Positions 53,825 to 62,894 of a DNA stretch of 64,000 nucleotides are shown here, one piece after another (positions within the stretch are counted from its first letter, which is position 1; each line of letters opens with the position of its first letter). A program made the translations under genes and the position numbers. The notes beneath the pieces were generated by a model. It saw nothing but the letters and a program-made list of their open reading frames with translations, had not been told where the DNA came from and did not search any database. Source of the stretch: Streptacidiphilus jeojiense (GTDB taxonomy: Bacteria > Actinomycetota > Actinomycetes > Streptomycetales > Streptomycetaceae); contig NZ_JOEH01000022.1 of NCBI RefSeq assembly GCF_000719095.1, forward strand, positions 62,001-126,000, in the 5' to 3' direction.

Positions 53825-53846
53825 CAACCGGCGGTCCCGCTGGTTG
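53825..53846 (+). terminator. Hairpin terminator after murA
   Basis: CAACCGGCGG (53825-53834) pairs with CCGCTGGTTG (53837-53846) with one G-T pair, 15 bp after the murA stop. Confidence 0.6.
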
Positions 53847-53856
53847 ACTCGAACAG

Positions 53857-54609
53857 GTGATCAGGACAGCGACCGACCGCCGGACCTGGATACGGGCAGC
53901 GGCCTGGAACAACGCGGAATGGTGCGCGGCCGTGTGTCGGACGCACCGTCAGGATCTGGGCCCGGCCGGGGGCGGGACGTTCGCCCGGGGGTTGTGGAGC
54001 AGTGACGGGACGCCGCCTCCGCTCTACCCGGACGTGGTGACGCTGGACCCGGCCGCCACCGGGGCGCAGGCGGTGGCGCGGATCGAGCTGACCCCTGCCA
54101 CCGCGTCCGTGAAGGACTCCTTCGACTGCCTGGACCTGGCCGGGGTCGGCTTCTCCCCGCTGTTCGAGGCCCAGTGGATCATCCGGGCACCGGAGGAGCG
54201 ATTTCGGCCCGTCCCGGGCTGGTCCGTGGTCCGCGACGCCGACGGTCTGGCCGCCTGGGCGACGGCCTGGGACGGCGGGCAGGGCTACGGCGAGATCTTC
54301 CGGTCCGAACTCCTCGACCAGCAGGACGTTGCCGTGCTGCAGGCCCGGGACCGTGACGGACGGGTGCTGGCCGGGGCTGTGGCCAACCGCAGCGCCACCG
54401 TCGCCGGCGTGGTCGGGCTCTCCAACGTCTTCGTCACCGAGGCCGCCGAGCGCGGCCTGCTCGAAGCCTGGGCGGACGCGTCCGCCGTCGCCGGGCGCCA
54501 CTGGCCGGGCCTGCCGGTCGTCGGCTACGAACACGGCGAGGACCTCGACTCCGCCCTCACCCAGGGCTTCGACACCCTCGGCCCCCTCAAGGTCTGGATC
54601 CGCTGGTAG
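53857..54609 (+). CDS. Uncharacterised protein, possibly acetyltransferase-fold
   Basis: A 250-residue soluble protein from a GTG start. The N-terminal half is aromatic-rich (WIRAAAWNNAEWCAAVCRTH). The C-terminal half has a strand-turn pattern, VLQARDRDGRVLAGAVANRS then VVGLSNVFVTEAAERGLLEAWA, reminiscent of the GNAT fold; the acetyl-CoA loop is not clear. Its 3' end overlaps that of the convergent MurJ gene by 23 bp. Function not assigned. Confidence 0.65.
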   Translation: MIRTATDRRTWIRAAAWNNAEWCAAVCRTHRQDLGPAGGGTFARGLWSSDGTPPPLYPDVVTLDPAATGAQAVARIELTPATASVKDSFDCLDLAGVGFSPLFEAQWIIRAPEERFRPVPGWSVVRDADGLAAWATAWDGGQGYGEIFRSELLDQQDVAVLQARDRDGRVLAGAVANRSATVAGVVGLSNVFVTEAAERGLLEAWADASAVAGRHWPGLPVVGYEHGEDLDSALTQGFDTLGPLKVWIRW

Positions 54610-56230
54610 CCCGGGCCCCCGGCGCGAACCGCCGTACCAGGCGCAACTCCGGCAGCCGCAGCAACCAGGCCGAGGCCAGGAACAACGGGCCCATCGCCAA
54701 TGCGCCGGCCGGCGCCGACACCGGTGCGCCCAGGTGCAGGCTCCGCACCACCGCCCAGGATGCAGCCGCAGCTGGTCCGGCGGCGAGGACCAGCTTCAGG
54801 TAGGTGCGGGACAGCCGTCTTCCGTCCAGCCGTCCCGCCAGCCTCCGGCGCAGCCGGGTCGCGGTGAGCAGCAGCCCGGCCAGGTAGGAGAGCGAGTACG
54901 CGGCCGCCATCCCGGTCACCGCCCAGCGCGCCGGCAGCAGCAGGTGACAGCCGACGGCGAGGGCGATGTCCAGCCCGGAGATCCACAGGGCGGCCCAGAA
55001 CGGGGTCCTGGTGTCGGAGAACGCGTAGAAGCCGCGGAGCAGGAGGTACTGGGCGGAGAACGGGATCAGCCCCAGGGCGAAGGCCTGCAGCATCCGACCC
55101 ATGGGGAGGGTCGGGCCGTGGCCCGGGAGCAGCGCGGTGATCTCGGGGCCGAAGGCGAGGAAGAAGAAGGCGGCCGGGACGATCACCATCCCGGTTGCCC
55201 TGAGGCCTCGGGAGAGCTCGTCGCGGACGTCGTCGAGACGCTGCTCGGCGACGGCCCGGCTGAGCCTCGGCAGCAGTGCGGTCACCAGCGAGACGGTGAT
55301 AACGGACTGCGGCAGCTGCCAGATGGTCTGCGCGTAGGTGTAGGCGGAGGTGCCGACGCCCCCGTGCGGCAGCGCCGAGTCCGCGGCGGTGGCGTAGCGG
55401 GTGACGACGGTGACGGCCGCCAGGTTGGCCGCGACGAACAGCAGGGTCCAGCGGGCGGCGCTGATGCTCGCGCGCAGCCCCGTACCGCGCCAGTCGAAGC
55501 GTGGCCGGAAGCTGAAGCCGCATCCGCGCAGGTACGGGATCAGGGCCAGGGCCTGCAGCGCGATGCCGGCCGTGGTGCCGATGCCGAGCAGCCGGACGTC
55601 GGCCGGGGTGACCGAAGTCGACCCGGACGAGCTGCCGATCAGGCTCAGGTAGAGACCGAACAGCGTAATCAGCACCAGATTGTTGAGCACCGGGGTCCAC
55701 ATCATCGCGCCGAACCTGTTCCGGGCGTTGAGCAGCTGCCCGAGGATCGCGTAGAGCCCGTAGAAGAGGATCTGCGGCAGCAGGAAGCGGGCGAAGACCA
55801 CCGTCAGTTCGAAGGCGGCGTGGTGGTCGGGGGTGTCCGGGAGGTAGATCGAGGCGATCTCGGGGGCGGCCAGCACAGCGAGCAGAGTGCCGGCAGCGAG
55901 TACGCACAGCACCATCGTCAGCAGCCGCTGCTCGTGCGCCAGTCCGCCGTCCCGGTGCTGCACCCTGGCCCGGACCAACTGCGGCACCAGGACCGAGTTG
56001 AGCGCTCCGCCGATCAGCAGGGTGTAGAGGCTGGCCGGAACGGTGTTGGCGTTGTTGTAGGTGGTCGCCAGCAGCCCGGTGCCGAGCGCGGCGACCTGGA
56101 GTCCCAGCCGGATGAAGCCGGTGGCCCGGGAGACCACCGTCCCCACCACCATCAGCGCCGAGGTCCTGGCCAGGCCCCCGGCCGGGCGTCGGCGGGCGGC
56201 GTGACGTGCGGCGTGGCGCGTTGATCCCAT
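54587..56230 (-). CDS. murJ: MurJ/MviN-family lipid flippase
   Basis: A 547-residue membrane protein with about 14 helices. TSALMVVGTVVSRATGFIRL and NRFGAMMWTPVLNNLVLI are family signatures; QTIWQLPQSVITVSLVTALLPRLS is conserved in MATE/MOP flippases. Likely moves lipid II or a related lipid-linked intermediate. The chromosome may have another MurJ near the origin, so this copy may be a paralogue with a special role. Basic N-terminal extension. Confidence 0.87.
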   Translation of the reverse strand: MGSTRHAARHAARRRPAGGLARTSALMVVGTVVSRATGFIRLGLQVAALGTGLLATTYNNANTVPASLYTLLIGGALNSVLVPQLVRARVQHRDGGLAHEQRLLTMVLCVLAAGTLLAVLAAPEIASIYLPDTPDHHAAFELTVVFARFLLPQILFYGLYAILGQLLNARNRFGAMMWTPVLNNLVLITLFGLYLSLIGSSSGSTSVTPADVRLLGIGTTAGIALQALALIPYLRGCGFSFRPRFDWRGTGLRASISAARWTLLFVAANLAAVTVVTRYATAADSALPHGGVGTSAYTYAQTIWQLPQSVITVSLVTALLPRLSRAVAEQRLDDVRDELSRGLRATGMVIVPAAFFFLAFGPEITALLPGHGPTLPMGRMLQAFALGLIPFSAQYLLLRGFYAFSDTRTPFWAALWISGLDIALAVGCHLLLPARWAVTGMAAAYSLSYLAGLLLTATRLRRRLAGRLDGRRLSRTYLKLVLAAGPAAAASWAVVRSLHLGAPVSAPAGALAMGPLFLASAWLLRLPELRLVRRFAPGARATSGSRP

Positions 56231-56325
56231 GGGGGGCAGGACGCCGGACGCACAGCGCCGGGTTCCCCGGCCCCGGGAGGGGACGGTGAACCCGGCGGCT
56301 GCTTGCTGCGGCTGCCCAGGGGGAC

Positions 56326-56607
56326 TTACTTGCCCTTGGCGGCTTCCTTGAGCTTGGAGCCCGCGGAGACCTTCACGCTGTAGCCGGCGGCGATCTGGAT
56401 CGGGTCGCCGGTCTGCGGGTTGCGCGCGGTACGAGCGGCACGGTGGGTGCGCTCGAAGGTCAGGAAGCCGGGGATGGTGACCTTCTCGTCACCCTTGGCG
56501 ACGACGTCGCCGACGACCTCGGCGAGCGCGGCCAGGACGGCGTCGGCGTCCTTGCGGGTCACCTCGGCGCGCTCGGAGAGGGCGGCCACCAGCTCACTGC
56601 GGTTCAT
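56326..56607 (-). CDS. hupA: DNA-binding protein HU
   Basis: A 93-residue nucleoid protein: MNRSELVAALSERAEVTRKD, then VTIPGFLTFERTHRAARTAR and NPQTGDPIQIAAG. The GFLTFE and RNPQTG segments are the dimer and DNA-intercalating arm of HU. It lacks the long lysine-rich tail of the second Streptomyces HU (HupS type). GGAG precedes the ATG. Confidence 0.93.
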   Translation of the reverse strand: MNRSELVAALSERAEVTRKDADAVLAALAEVVGDVVAKGDEKVTIPGFLTFERTHRAARTARNPQTGDPIQIAAGYSVKVSAGSKLKEAAKGK

Positions 56608-56959
56608 GTGTACTCCATTGTGGTCTGTCGCGTTGCGATCCTCGGCTGCCCCGGAGGACCGCCGCCTCGACTGTCGTACCGACAGGCGATGGGGGTTCCG
56701 CTGGACGCCCCAGGCTGCGCAAATCTCTTGCCTTGGGACGAATCCTGCCCCCACCACCGCCGGGAAAGCGAATCCGGCTCCAGCGGGGGTCACACGAACA
56801 GCGCCATGCAGCACGCGCAGTGACGGTTCGTCGACTCCCGCGGGACACTCTAGGGCGGCGCGCCAAGCCTGCAGGCGCGCCACGCCGGTGCAGGCCCTAC
56901 CGTACGCCCTGGGGCCAGATGGCCCCAAACGGCCCCCAAACGGCCCGCGGGAGGCCCTC
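56608..56959 (-). other. HU promoter region and malic enzyme 3' region
   Basis: About 350 bp without a convincing gene. A hairpin TGGGGCC-AGAT-GGCCCCA at 56910-56927 lies 33 bp past the malic enzyme stop and may terminate it. The remainder should hold the HU promoter. No operator is recognised. Confidence 0.5.
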
Positions 56960-58411
56960 TCAGAGCTGTACGGCGGGGAAGCTCCCGGTCTCCCCGACCG
57001 GGTTGGACGCGGCCTGCGCCGTCCCGGCCGCGTGCGCAGCGTCACGGACGGCGGCCGCGACGGTCTTGGCGACGTCCGGGTGGAACACGCTGGGGACGAT
57101 GTAGTTCGCGTTGCGCTCCTCGGCGCTGACGGTGGCCGCCAGGGCGCGGGCCGCGGCGATCATCATCTCGCTGTTCACGGTGCGGCTCTGGGCGTCCAGC
57201 AGGCCGCGGAAGACGCCCGGGAAGACCAGCACGTTGTTGATCTGGTTGGGGAAGTCGCTACGGCCGGTGGCGACCACCGCGGCGGTCTGCCGGGCGACCG
57301 CAGGGTCGACCTCGGGGTCCGGGTTGGCCAGCGCGAACACGATGGCGTTGTCGGCCATGGCGGCGATGTCGTCGCCGTCGAGCACGTTGGGCGCGGAGAC
57401 GCCGATGAAGACGTCGGCGCCGCGGACGGCCTCCTTGAGGCTGCCGGTGCGCCCACTGCGATTGGTGTTGTCGGCGATCCAGCGCAGCGAGTCGTTGAGG
57501 TCCTCCCGGCCGCCGTGGACCACGCCGTGCACGTCGGCGACGGTGGCGTGCTGCACACCCGCGTCCAGCAGCAGCTTCAGGATCGCGGTACCGGCCGCGC
57601 CGGCACCGGACATGACGACCCGTACGTCGCCGATCTCCTTGCCGACCACCTGCAGCGCGTTGGTGAGCGCGGCGAGCACCACGATGGCGGTGCCGTGCTG
57701 GTCGTCGTGGAAGACCGGGATGTCCAGGGCCTCGCGCAGCCGGGCCTCGATCTCGAAGCAGCGCGGCGCCGAGATGTCCTCCAGGTTGATCCCGGCGAAG
57801 CCGGGGGCGATTGCCTTGACGATGGCGACGATCTCGTCGCTGTCCTGGGTGTCCAGGCAGAGCGGCCAGGCGTCGATGCCGGCGAACCGCTTGAACAGCG
57901 CGGCCTTGCCCTCCATCACCGGCAGCGCGGCCTTGGGGCCGATGTTGCCCAGCCCCAGCACGGCGGAGCCGTCGGTGACCACGGCGACGCTGTTGCGCTT
58001 GATGGTCAGTCGGCGGGCGTCCTCGGGGTTCTCGGCGATGGCCATGCAGACCCGGGCCACGCCCGGGGTGTAGATCATGCTCAGGTCGTCACGGTTGCGG
58101 ATCGGCACCTTGGAGGACATCTCGATCTTGCCGCCGAGGTGCATCAGGAAGGTACGGTCCGAGACCTTGCCGATGCTGATGCCGTCGATGGTGCGGAGCT
58201 TGTCGACGATCTCCTCGGCATGCGCGACCGAGGCCGCGGCGATGGTCACGTCGATCCGCAGCGCCTCCAGGCCCGAGGCGGTGACGTCGAGGCCGGTGAC
58301 GGTCCCGCCGCAGGACTCGACCAGGGTGGTGACCTGGCTCACAGCGTTTCCGCGGGCCGGGACCTCCATCCTGACCGTGATCGAGTTCGACACACTGGGC
58401 ACCGTCGCCAT
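56960..58411 (-). CDS. NAD(P)-dependent malic enzyme with ACT domain
   Basis: A 483-residue enzyme that oxidatively decarboxylates malate to pyruvate. An N-terminal ACT domain (residues about 5-80) is followed by the malic core: MIYTPGVARVC, LGLGNIGPKAALPVMEGKAAL with the catalytic lysine, and FHDDQHGTAIVVLAAL. GAGAAGTAILKLL is the dinucleotide loop. The ACT domain suggests allosteric control by a small metabolite. Start at 58411, with AAGGAA upstream. Confidence 0.93.
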   Translation of the reverse strand: MATVPSVSNSITVRMEVPARGNAVSQVTTLVESCGGTVTGLDVTASGLEALRIDVTIAAASVAHAEEIVDKLRTIDGISIGKVSDRTFLMHLGGKIEMSSKVPIRNRDDLSMIYTPGVARVCMAIAENPEDARRLTIKRNSVAVVTDGSAVLGLGNIGPKAALPVMEGKAALFKRFAGIDAWPLCLDTQDSDEIVAIVKAIAPGFAGINLEDISAPRCFEIEARLREALDIPVFHDDQHGTAIVVLAALTNALQVVGKEIGDVRVVMSGAGAAGTAILKLLLDAGVQHATVADVHGVVHGGREDLNDSLRWIADNTNRSGRTGSLKEAVRGADVFIGVSAPNVLDGDDIAAMADNAIVFALANPDPEVDPAVARQTAAVVATGRSDFPNQINNVLVFPGVFRGLLDAQSRTVNSEMMIAAARALAATVSAEERNANYIVPSVFHPDVAKTVAAAVRDAAHAAGTAQAASNPVGETGSFPAVQL

Positions 58412-58680
58412 CGACGTTCCTTCTCTCGTACGCGCGCTCATCAGACTTCCGACGTTGTGGTCTGATCGTCGCACCTACTACCGCGTAACTGGAAATGTTG
58501 TTCCACACAGTGGAGGCACACGAGGTTTCTCGCGGGAAGGGAATGCGTTCCCGGGAGGCTTTGTTAGTCTGGGTGTACGGCACCGGCTCGATCCAAGCCC
58601 CCGGGCCCAACCTTAGTCGCTTCGAGCGACCACTTGCCGCGAGGCGAGCATGGCGGGTCGGTGTCGTATAGAACGTCAGG
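58412..58680 (-). other. Upstream region of the malic enzyme gene
   Basis: No convincing gene. Comparatively AT-rich sequence near 58490-58580 probably holds the malic enzyme promoter. Confidence 0.45.
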
Positions 58681-58714
58681 AAGGGCTCCGCCAACGGAAG
58701 TTGGCGGAGCCCTT
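58681..58714 (-). terminator. 15-bp hairpin terminator after the HelD-like gene
   Basis: Positions 58681-58695 pair perfectly with 58700-58714 around a GGAA loop, 12 bp after the stop of the minus-strand helicase gene. Confidence 0.87.
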
Positions 58715-58726
58715 CGGCGTTCCTGA

Positions 58727-61051
58727 CTACTCGTGCAGCAGTGCCGGGACGCCTGCGGCGTCCGGCAGGTCCAGCGGTCCGGAGAGCACGGTGAGCCGCT
58801 GGGTGGCCCGGGTCAGCGCCACGTAGAGGACCCGCAGGCCGGCCTCGGACTCGCCGGCGATGCCGGACGGGTCGGCGACCACCGTGGCGTCGTACTCCAG
58901 GCCCTTGGCCTCCAGGCTGCCCAGCGCCACCGCGCGCTCGCCGAGCCCGGTGATCCAGCCGGCCGCCTCGCCGCGCCGGTCCATCGGCACCACGATGCCC
59001 ACGGTGCCGTCCACCTCGGCCAGCAGCCGCTCCACCTCGGCCCGGGCCGCCCGGCCCACCTCGGCCTCGGCGGCCACCGAGACGAAGCGCGGGTGCACCC
59101 CGGTGGAGCGCACCGCCCGCGGCGACTCCGTCCCCGGCGCCGCCTGCGCCAGCACCCTGGCGGCGACCTCGGCGATCTCGGCCGGGTTCCGGTAGTTGGT
59201 GGTGAGGGTGTAGCGGCGGCGCGGCTTGGCCCCCAGCGTCTCGTCCATCGCGGCCTGGGCCTCGGCCGGGTCGATCCAGGAGCTCTGGGCCGGGTCGCCG
59301 ACGATGGTCCAGGTCGCCTGGCGGGCCCGGCGGCCGATCATGCGCCACTGCATCGGCGTCAGGTCCTGCGCCTCGTCCACGATGACGTGGGCGTACTCGC
59401 TGCGCTCGGCCGGCTCGCGCTCGCCGCGGCGGGTCCGGTCGGCGAAGGTGGTGACCTCGTCCAGGCCGGTCAGCAGGTCGGCGGCGTCCACCTCGCGGGC
59501 CCGCGGCCTGGCCGCCTCCCCGAGCAGCACCTGCAGCTCGTCCAGCAGGGCCACGTCGTGCGCGGTCAGGCTGCCGCGGCCGGTGTCGTCCAGATGCCGC
59601 CAGGAGGCGGCCAGCAGCCGGGTCTCCTGCTGGCTCAGCGAGCCGCGCGCCTGCCTGGCCAGCTGGCGCGGGTCGCGCAGGGTGGCCAGCACCCGGCGCG
59701 GGGTCAGCGCGGGCCACCAGGCGTCGAGGAACGCCAGGAAGCGGTCGTCGTCGCCGACGTGGTCGTCGAAGGTCTCCCGCTCGCGCTGCTGCTGCTCGCG
59801 GTCGACCCGGTCGCCGGTCCGGGGCCTGGTGCGCAGCAGCAGGGACCAGAGGGCGTCCAGCAGCAGCCGGCGGGCCCGGGGGCGGAGCAGGTTGATCGGG
59901 GTGGCGCCGTTGCCCAGGATCGAGCGGCGCAGGTTGCGCAGCGCGTTGGCGTCCAGCCGCAGCACCTCGCCCAGGGCGCTGACCCGCAGCTCGGCGGGGC
60001 TGCCGGCAGCGTCCAGCGCGGCCCGGGAGGCGCGGCGCATCAGCGCGACCATCCGCGAGGAGCCCTTGACCCTGGCCGCCTCGGGGCTGTCGTAGCTGTC
60101 CGCCTCGACGCCGTCGACCAGGCTGCCGACGGCCCGGATCGCGACCTGGCCCTCCTCGCCCAGCGCCGGCAGCACGCCCTCGGTGTAGGAGACCAGCAGC
60201 GGGGTGGGGCTGACCACCAGGATGCCGCCGGCGTAGCGGCGGCGGTCCTGGTAGAGCAGGAAGGCGGCGCGGTGCAGGGCCACGGCGGTCTTGCCGGTGC
60301 CGGGGCCGCCGGTGACCAGGGTGGCCCCGGCCGCCTGGGCCCGGATCACGATGTCCTGCTCCTGCTGGATGCTGGAGACGATGTCCCGCATGGTGTGGCT
60401 GCGGGCCCGGCCCAGCGTCGCCATCAGCGCGCCGTCGCCGACCACGGCCAGCGGCTCGCCGTCCAGCACCGGCTCCAGGTCGGGGCGGAGCAGGTCGTCC
60501 TCGACGCCGAGGACCCGGCGGCCCCGGGAGCGGATCACCCGGCGCCGGACCACCCGTCCGGGCTGCAGCGGGGTGGCCCGGTAGAAGGGTGCGGCGGCGG
60601 GCGCGCGCCAGTCGATGACCAGCGGGCCGTACTCGGTGTCGAGCACTCCGAGCCGGCCGATGTGCAGGGTCTCGGCGACGGCCGGGTCGGCCGGGTCGAG
60701 CGGGGTCTGCGAGGGGAAGCCGTCCTCCTCGGGACCGTCCGGCTGCTGCAGGTCGATGCGCCCGAAGAGGAAGTCCTCGAACTCGTTGTTCAACCGCTGG
60801 AGGTGCCGTCCGGCCCGGTAGACCTGGGCGTCCCGTTCGGCCAGGGCGCCGGGGGTGCCGACGAAGGCCTTGCGGCTGGCGTCGCTGAGGATGAACTCGG
60901 CCTCCGCCAGCTTCTCCTCAAGACGGTGGTAGACCCGGTCCAGGTGCTGCTGCTCGACCGCGATCTCGCGATCGCGCAGGGTCTCTGCGGTGGCGTTCTC
61001 GGGGTCGGCGGCGGTGTTGGCGGCAGCGGCGGTGTCGCTGGGCGCGGTCAA
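58727..61051 (-). CDS. HelD/HelR-like UvrD-family ATPase, RNA polymerase recycling type
   Basis: A 774-residue SF1 protein. The N-terminal coiled coil (EQQHLDRVYHRLEEKLAEAE) precedes Walker A GGPGTGKTAVALHRAAF, Walker B VIVDEAQDLTPMQW and the later TTNYRNPAEIAEVA and YVALTRATQRL motifs. The coiled coil plus insertion pattern fits HelD/HelR, which removes RNA polymerase from DNA; Streptomyces HelR also gives rifampicin tolerance. Starts at TTG. A weak inverted repeat lies 35 bp upstream. Confidence 0.87.
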   Translation of the reverse strand: MTAPSDTAAAANTAADPENATAETLRDREIAVEQQHLDRVYHRLEEKLAEAEFILSDASRKAFVGTPGALAERDAQVYRAGRHLQRLNNEFEDFLFGRIDLQQPDGPEEDGFPSQTPLDPADPAVAETLHIGRLGVLDTEYGPLVIDWRAPAAAPFYRATPLQPGRVVRRRVIRSRGRRVLGVEDDLLRPDLEPVLDGEPLAVVGDGALMATLGRARSHTMRDIVSSIQQEQDIVIRAQAAGATLVTGGPGTGKTAVALHRAAFLLYQDRRRYAGGILVVSPTPLLVSYTEGVLPALGEEGQVAIRAVGSLVDGVEADSYDSPEAARVKGSSRMVALMRRASRAALDAAGSPAELRVSALGEVLRLDANALRNLRRSILGNGATPINLLRPRARRLLLDALWSLLLRTRPRTGDRVDREQQQRERETFDDHVGDDDRFLAFLDAWWPALTPRRVLATLRDPRQLARQARGSLSQQETRLLAASWRHLDDTGRGSLTAHDVALLDELQVLLGEAARPRAREVDAADLLTGLDEVTTFADRTRRGEREPAERSEYAHVIVDEAQDLTPMQWRMIGRRARQATWTIVGDPAQSSWIDPAEAQAAMDETLGAKPRRRYTLTTNYRNPAEIAEVAARVLAQAAPGTESPRAVRSTGVHPRFVSVAAEAEVGRAARAEVERLLAEVDGTVGIVVPMDRRGEAAGWITGLGERAVALGSLEAKGLEYDATVVADPSGIAGESEAGLRVLYVALTRATQRLTVLSGPLDLPDAAGVPALLHE

Positions 61052-61145
61052 GAAGGCCCCCTGTGTACGTGGTGTGCGGCGCTCGCCCCTTGATGCGCAA
61101 AGGGAGACGGACGATCCTACGTCATCCGCCCCCGGCTGCGGGTTC

Positions 61146-62258
61146 TCAGCCCGGGTCGGGGAAACGCGTCATCGACTCGGTCATGGCGGGGCGGTGGAAC
61201 CGCATCAGCTTCTCGGCCTCCTCCTGCACCGCCTCCATCTCGACCTCGGTGAGCTTGGTGAAGGCGCTGACGGTGAGCTCCGGCCCCTGCTTGGTGAAGC
61301 TCAGCGACCAGTGCCCGCGCACCGTGCCGTCCACCAGGAAGGCGGCCCTGAAGCCGTTCCCGGTGCGCAGACCGAGCTCCGCCTCCTTGGCGGCGATCCG
61401 GGTGCGGTCGGCGAGGCCCAGGACCACGTTGTCGTACTCGGGCAGGAAGCGCGTCGGGGCGGGGGTGTCCGGGTCCGGACGGGGCGCGTCGGGGAGGTCG
61501 AAGAGCTCGCGGCCGGTCGCCGCGTCCTGGAAGGTGCGCAGCTGCGGGCGCAGCCGCTCGAAGACCTCGACCAGCCGGGTCAGCCCCGACCAGGCCTGGG
61601 CGTCCAGCACGCCGGCCGGGCCGAAGGCGGCGAGGTAGCGGAGCACCATCGCGTCCGGGCTGGGGTCCGGGTCGAGCGGTCGGCCGAGCCAGTGCTCCAG
61701 GGTGGTGGAGGTGGTCTGCCCGCTCTTGCCCCACAGTCCGCGCGGCGGCACCTGCACCAGGGCCAGGCCGTCGCGGATCGCCCAGGCCAGGGTCCCCGGG
61801 TCGTGGCCGGGGAAGGCCTCGGCCAGGGCGGCGCCCAGGGCCGCGTTGGTCATCGGCTGCTCCGCCAGCAGCTCGGCCGCGGTCCCCTTGAGCCGTGCCG
61901 GGTCGATCCCGGACAGCGCCTTGCGGTAGATGTTCTTCCCGTACGGGCCGCGGTCGTTGACGACCTGGCAGAGCGGGCGCCAAGAGAGCGCGTCGTCGGC
62001 GTCGAGCAGGTGCACGGTGCCCCGCATCGCGGAGACCCGGACCAGGGCCCGCTCGGTCATCAGCGCGGAGACCTCCTCGGGGTCGAAGCCCAGCAGCCGG
62101 GTCCACAGCCCGACGTAGGGCGCCCCCGGCACCTGCGACTGCATGCCGGCCAGGAACCGAACGGTCTCCAGGGCGCTCCGCTGCTCCCGGGCCAGCAGCA
62201 ACTGCCGGGCGAGCAGGGCGCGGTTGAGCGAACGGACGGTCAGCTTCTCGGAGGCCAT
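61146..62258 (-). CDS. AlkZ-like winged-helix protein (HTH_42/DUF1006)
   Basis: A 370-residue protein of the winged-helix DNA-glycosylase-related family. FLAGMQSQVPGAPYVGLWTR contains a Q-x-Q motif like that of AlkZ/YcaQ catalytic sites; VSAMRGTVHLLDADDAL and FLPEYDNVVLGLADR are also conserved. AlkZ unhooks azinomycin crosslinks; whether this relative is a repair or resistance enzyme cannot be told. No antibiotic cluster lies adjacent. Confidence 0.8.
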   Translation of the reverse strand: MASEKLTVRSLNRALLARQLLLAREQRSALETVRFLAGMQSQVPGAPYVGLWTRLLGFDPEEVSALMTERALVRVSAMRGTVHLLDADDALSWRPLCQVVNDRGPYGKNIYRKALSGIDPARLKGTAAELLAEQPMTNAALGAALAEAFPGHDPGTLAWAIRDGLALVQVPPRGLWGKSGQTTSTTLEHWLGRPLDPDPSPDAMVLRYLAAFGPAGVLDAQAWSGLTRLVEVFERLRPQLRTFQDAATGRELFDLPDAPRPDPDTPAPTRFLPEYDNVVLGLADRTRIAAKEAELGLRTGNGFRAAFLVDGTVRGHWSLSFTKQGPELTVSAFTKLTEVEMEAVQEEAEKLMRFHRPAMTESMTRFPDPG

Positions 62259-62292
62259 GGCCGAACCCTAGATCACCTGCCGGAACGCCGAA

Positions 62293-62321
62293 AGCCGCCT
62301 CGTCTGCTACGACGGGCGGCT
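62293..62321 (-). terminator. Terminator of ssrA
   Basis: An 11-bp stem with one bulged base (62293-62304 with 62311-62321), followed by TTTC on the minus strand, 37 bp past the tmRNA 3' end. Confidence 0.72.
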
Positions 62322-62357
62322 CATGACGCATGGGGGCTGCTCTGCTCTCAAGCAGTG

Positions 62358-62727
62358 TGGTGGAGGTGGCGGGAATCGAACCCGCGTCCTGTGGTGCAAA
62401 ACCAGGGCTTCTCCGAGCGCAGTCCGCTGTGCTTTTCTCGGCCCCGGCAGTCACACGGACAAGCCACCGACAGGCCCAGCCACTGTTTGATTTCCCGCCG
62501 CATCCCGTGACCGGACGCGACGGTGGAGTTCCCTAGATTATGCCAGGGTCCGGGACGGGAACACGCCCGGTCTGACACCTTCAGTTACTCGCTCAGGCGG
62601 CGAGGGTGAAGGAATCGCGCTTGGAGTTGGCGATTATAGTTTGCGACATATGGTTTACGAGATCATTGCCGCGTTCCTCGGCTCGCTTCCCCTGGATCGA
62701 CATCCCCAGTCGAAACCGATCACCCCC
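62358..62727 (-). ncRNA. ssrA: tmRNA (SsrA)
   Basis: A 370-nt gene. Its 5' end GGGGGTGATCGGTTTCGACT pairs with the 3' acceptor CACCTCC (62362-62368), followed by A and an encoded CCA (62358-62360); GGTTCGATTCC is the T arm. The tag reading frame runs from a GCC resume codon at 62631 to a TGA ending at 62593 and encodes ANSKRDSFTLAA. The ending LAA is the usual protease-recognised signal. smpB lies 167 bp upstream on the same strand. Confidence 0.95.
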
Positions 62728-62894
62728 ATGGGGTGCTATTCATTTTTCAAGACCCGCACTCCGGATCTCCGGTCCGAATCGCGTGCCGTTCCGCGTGGAC
62801 CTGGGGGGTCCTGCGCAACTCTGTCATCCTACGTCCCCGCTGGGGGGACGGTCCAGCTCATTACCGCCGACCGACACCGCGTCAGACCTGCACG

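Noticed and set aside
61087..61104. CCCTT...AAGGG inverted repeat before the HelD-like gene as a rifamycin-associated element
   Set aside because: Arms are only 5 bp and the match to the element as I remember it is poor; position is suggestive but not enough.
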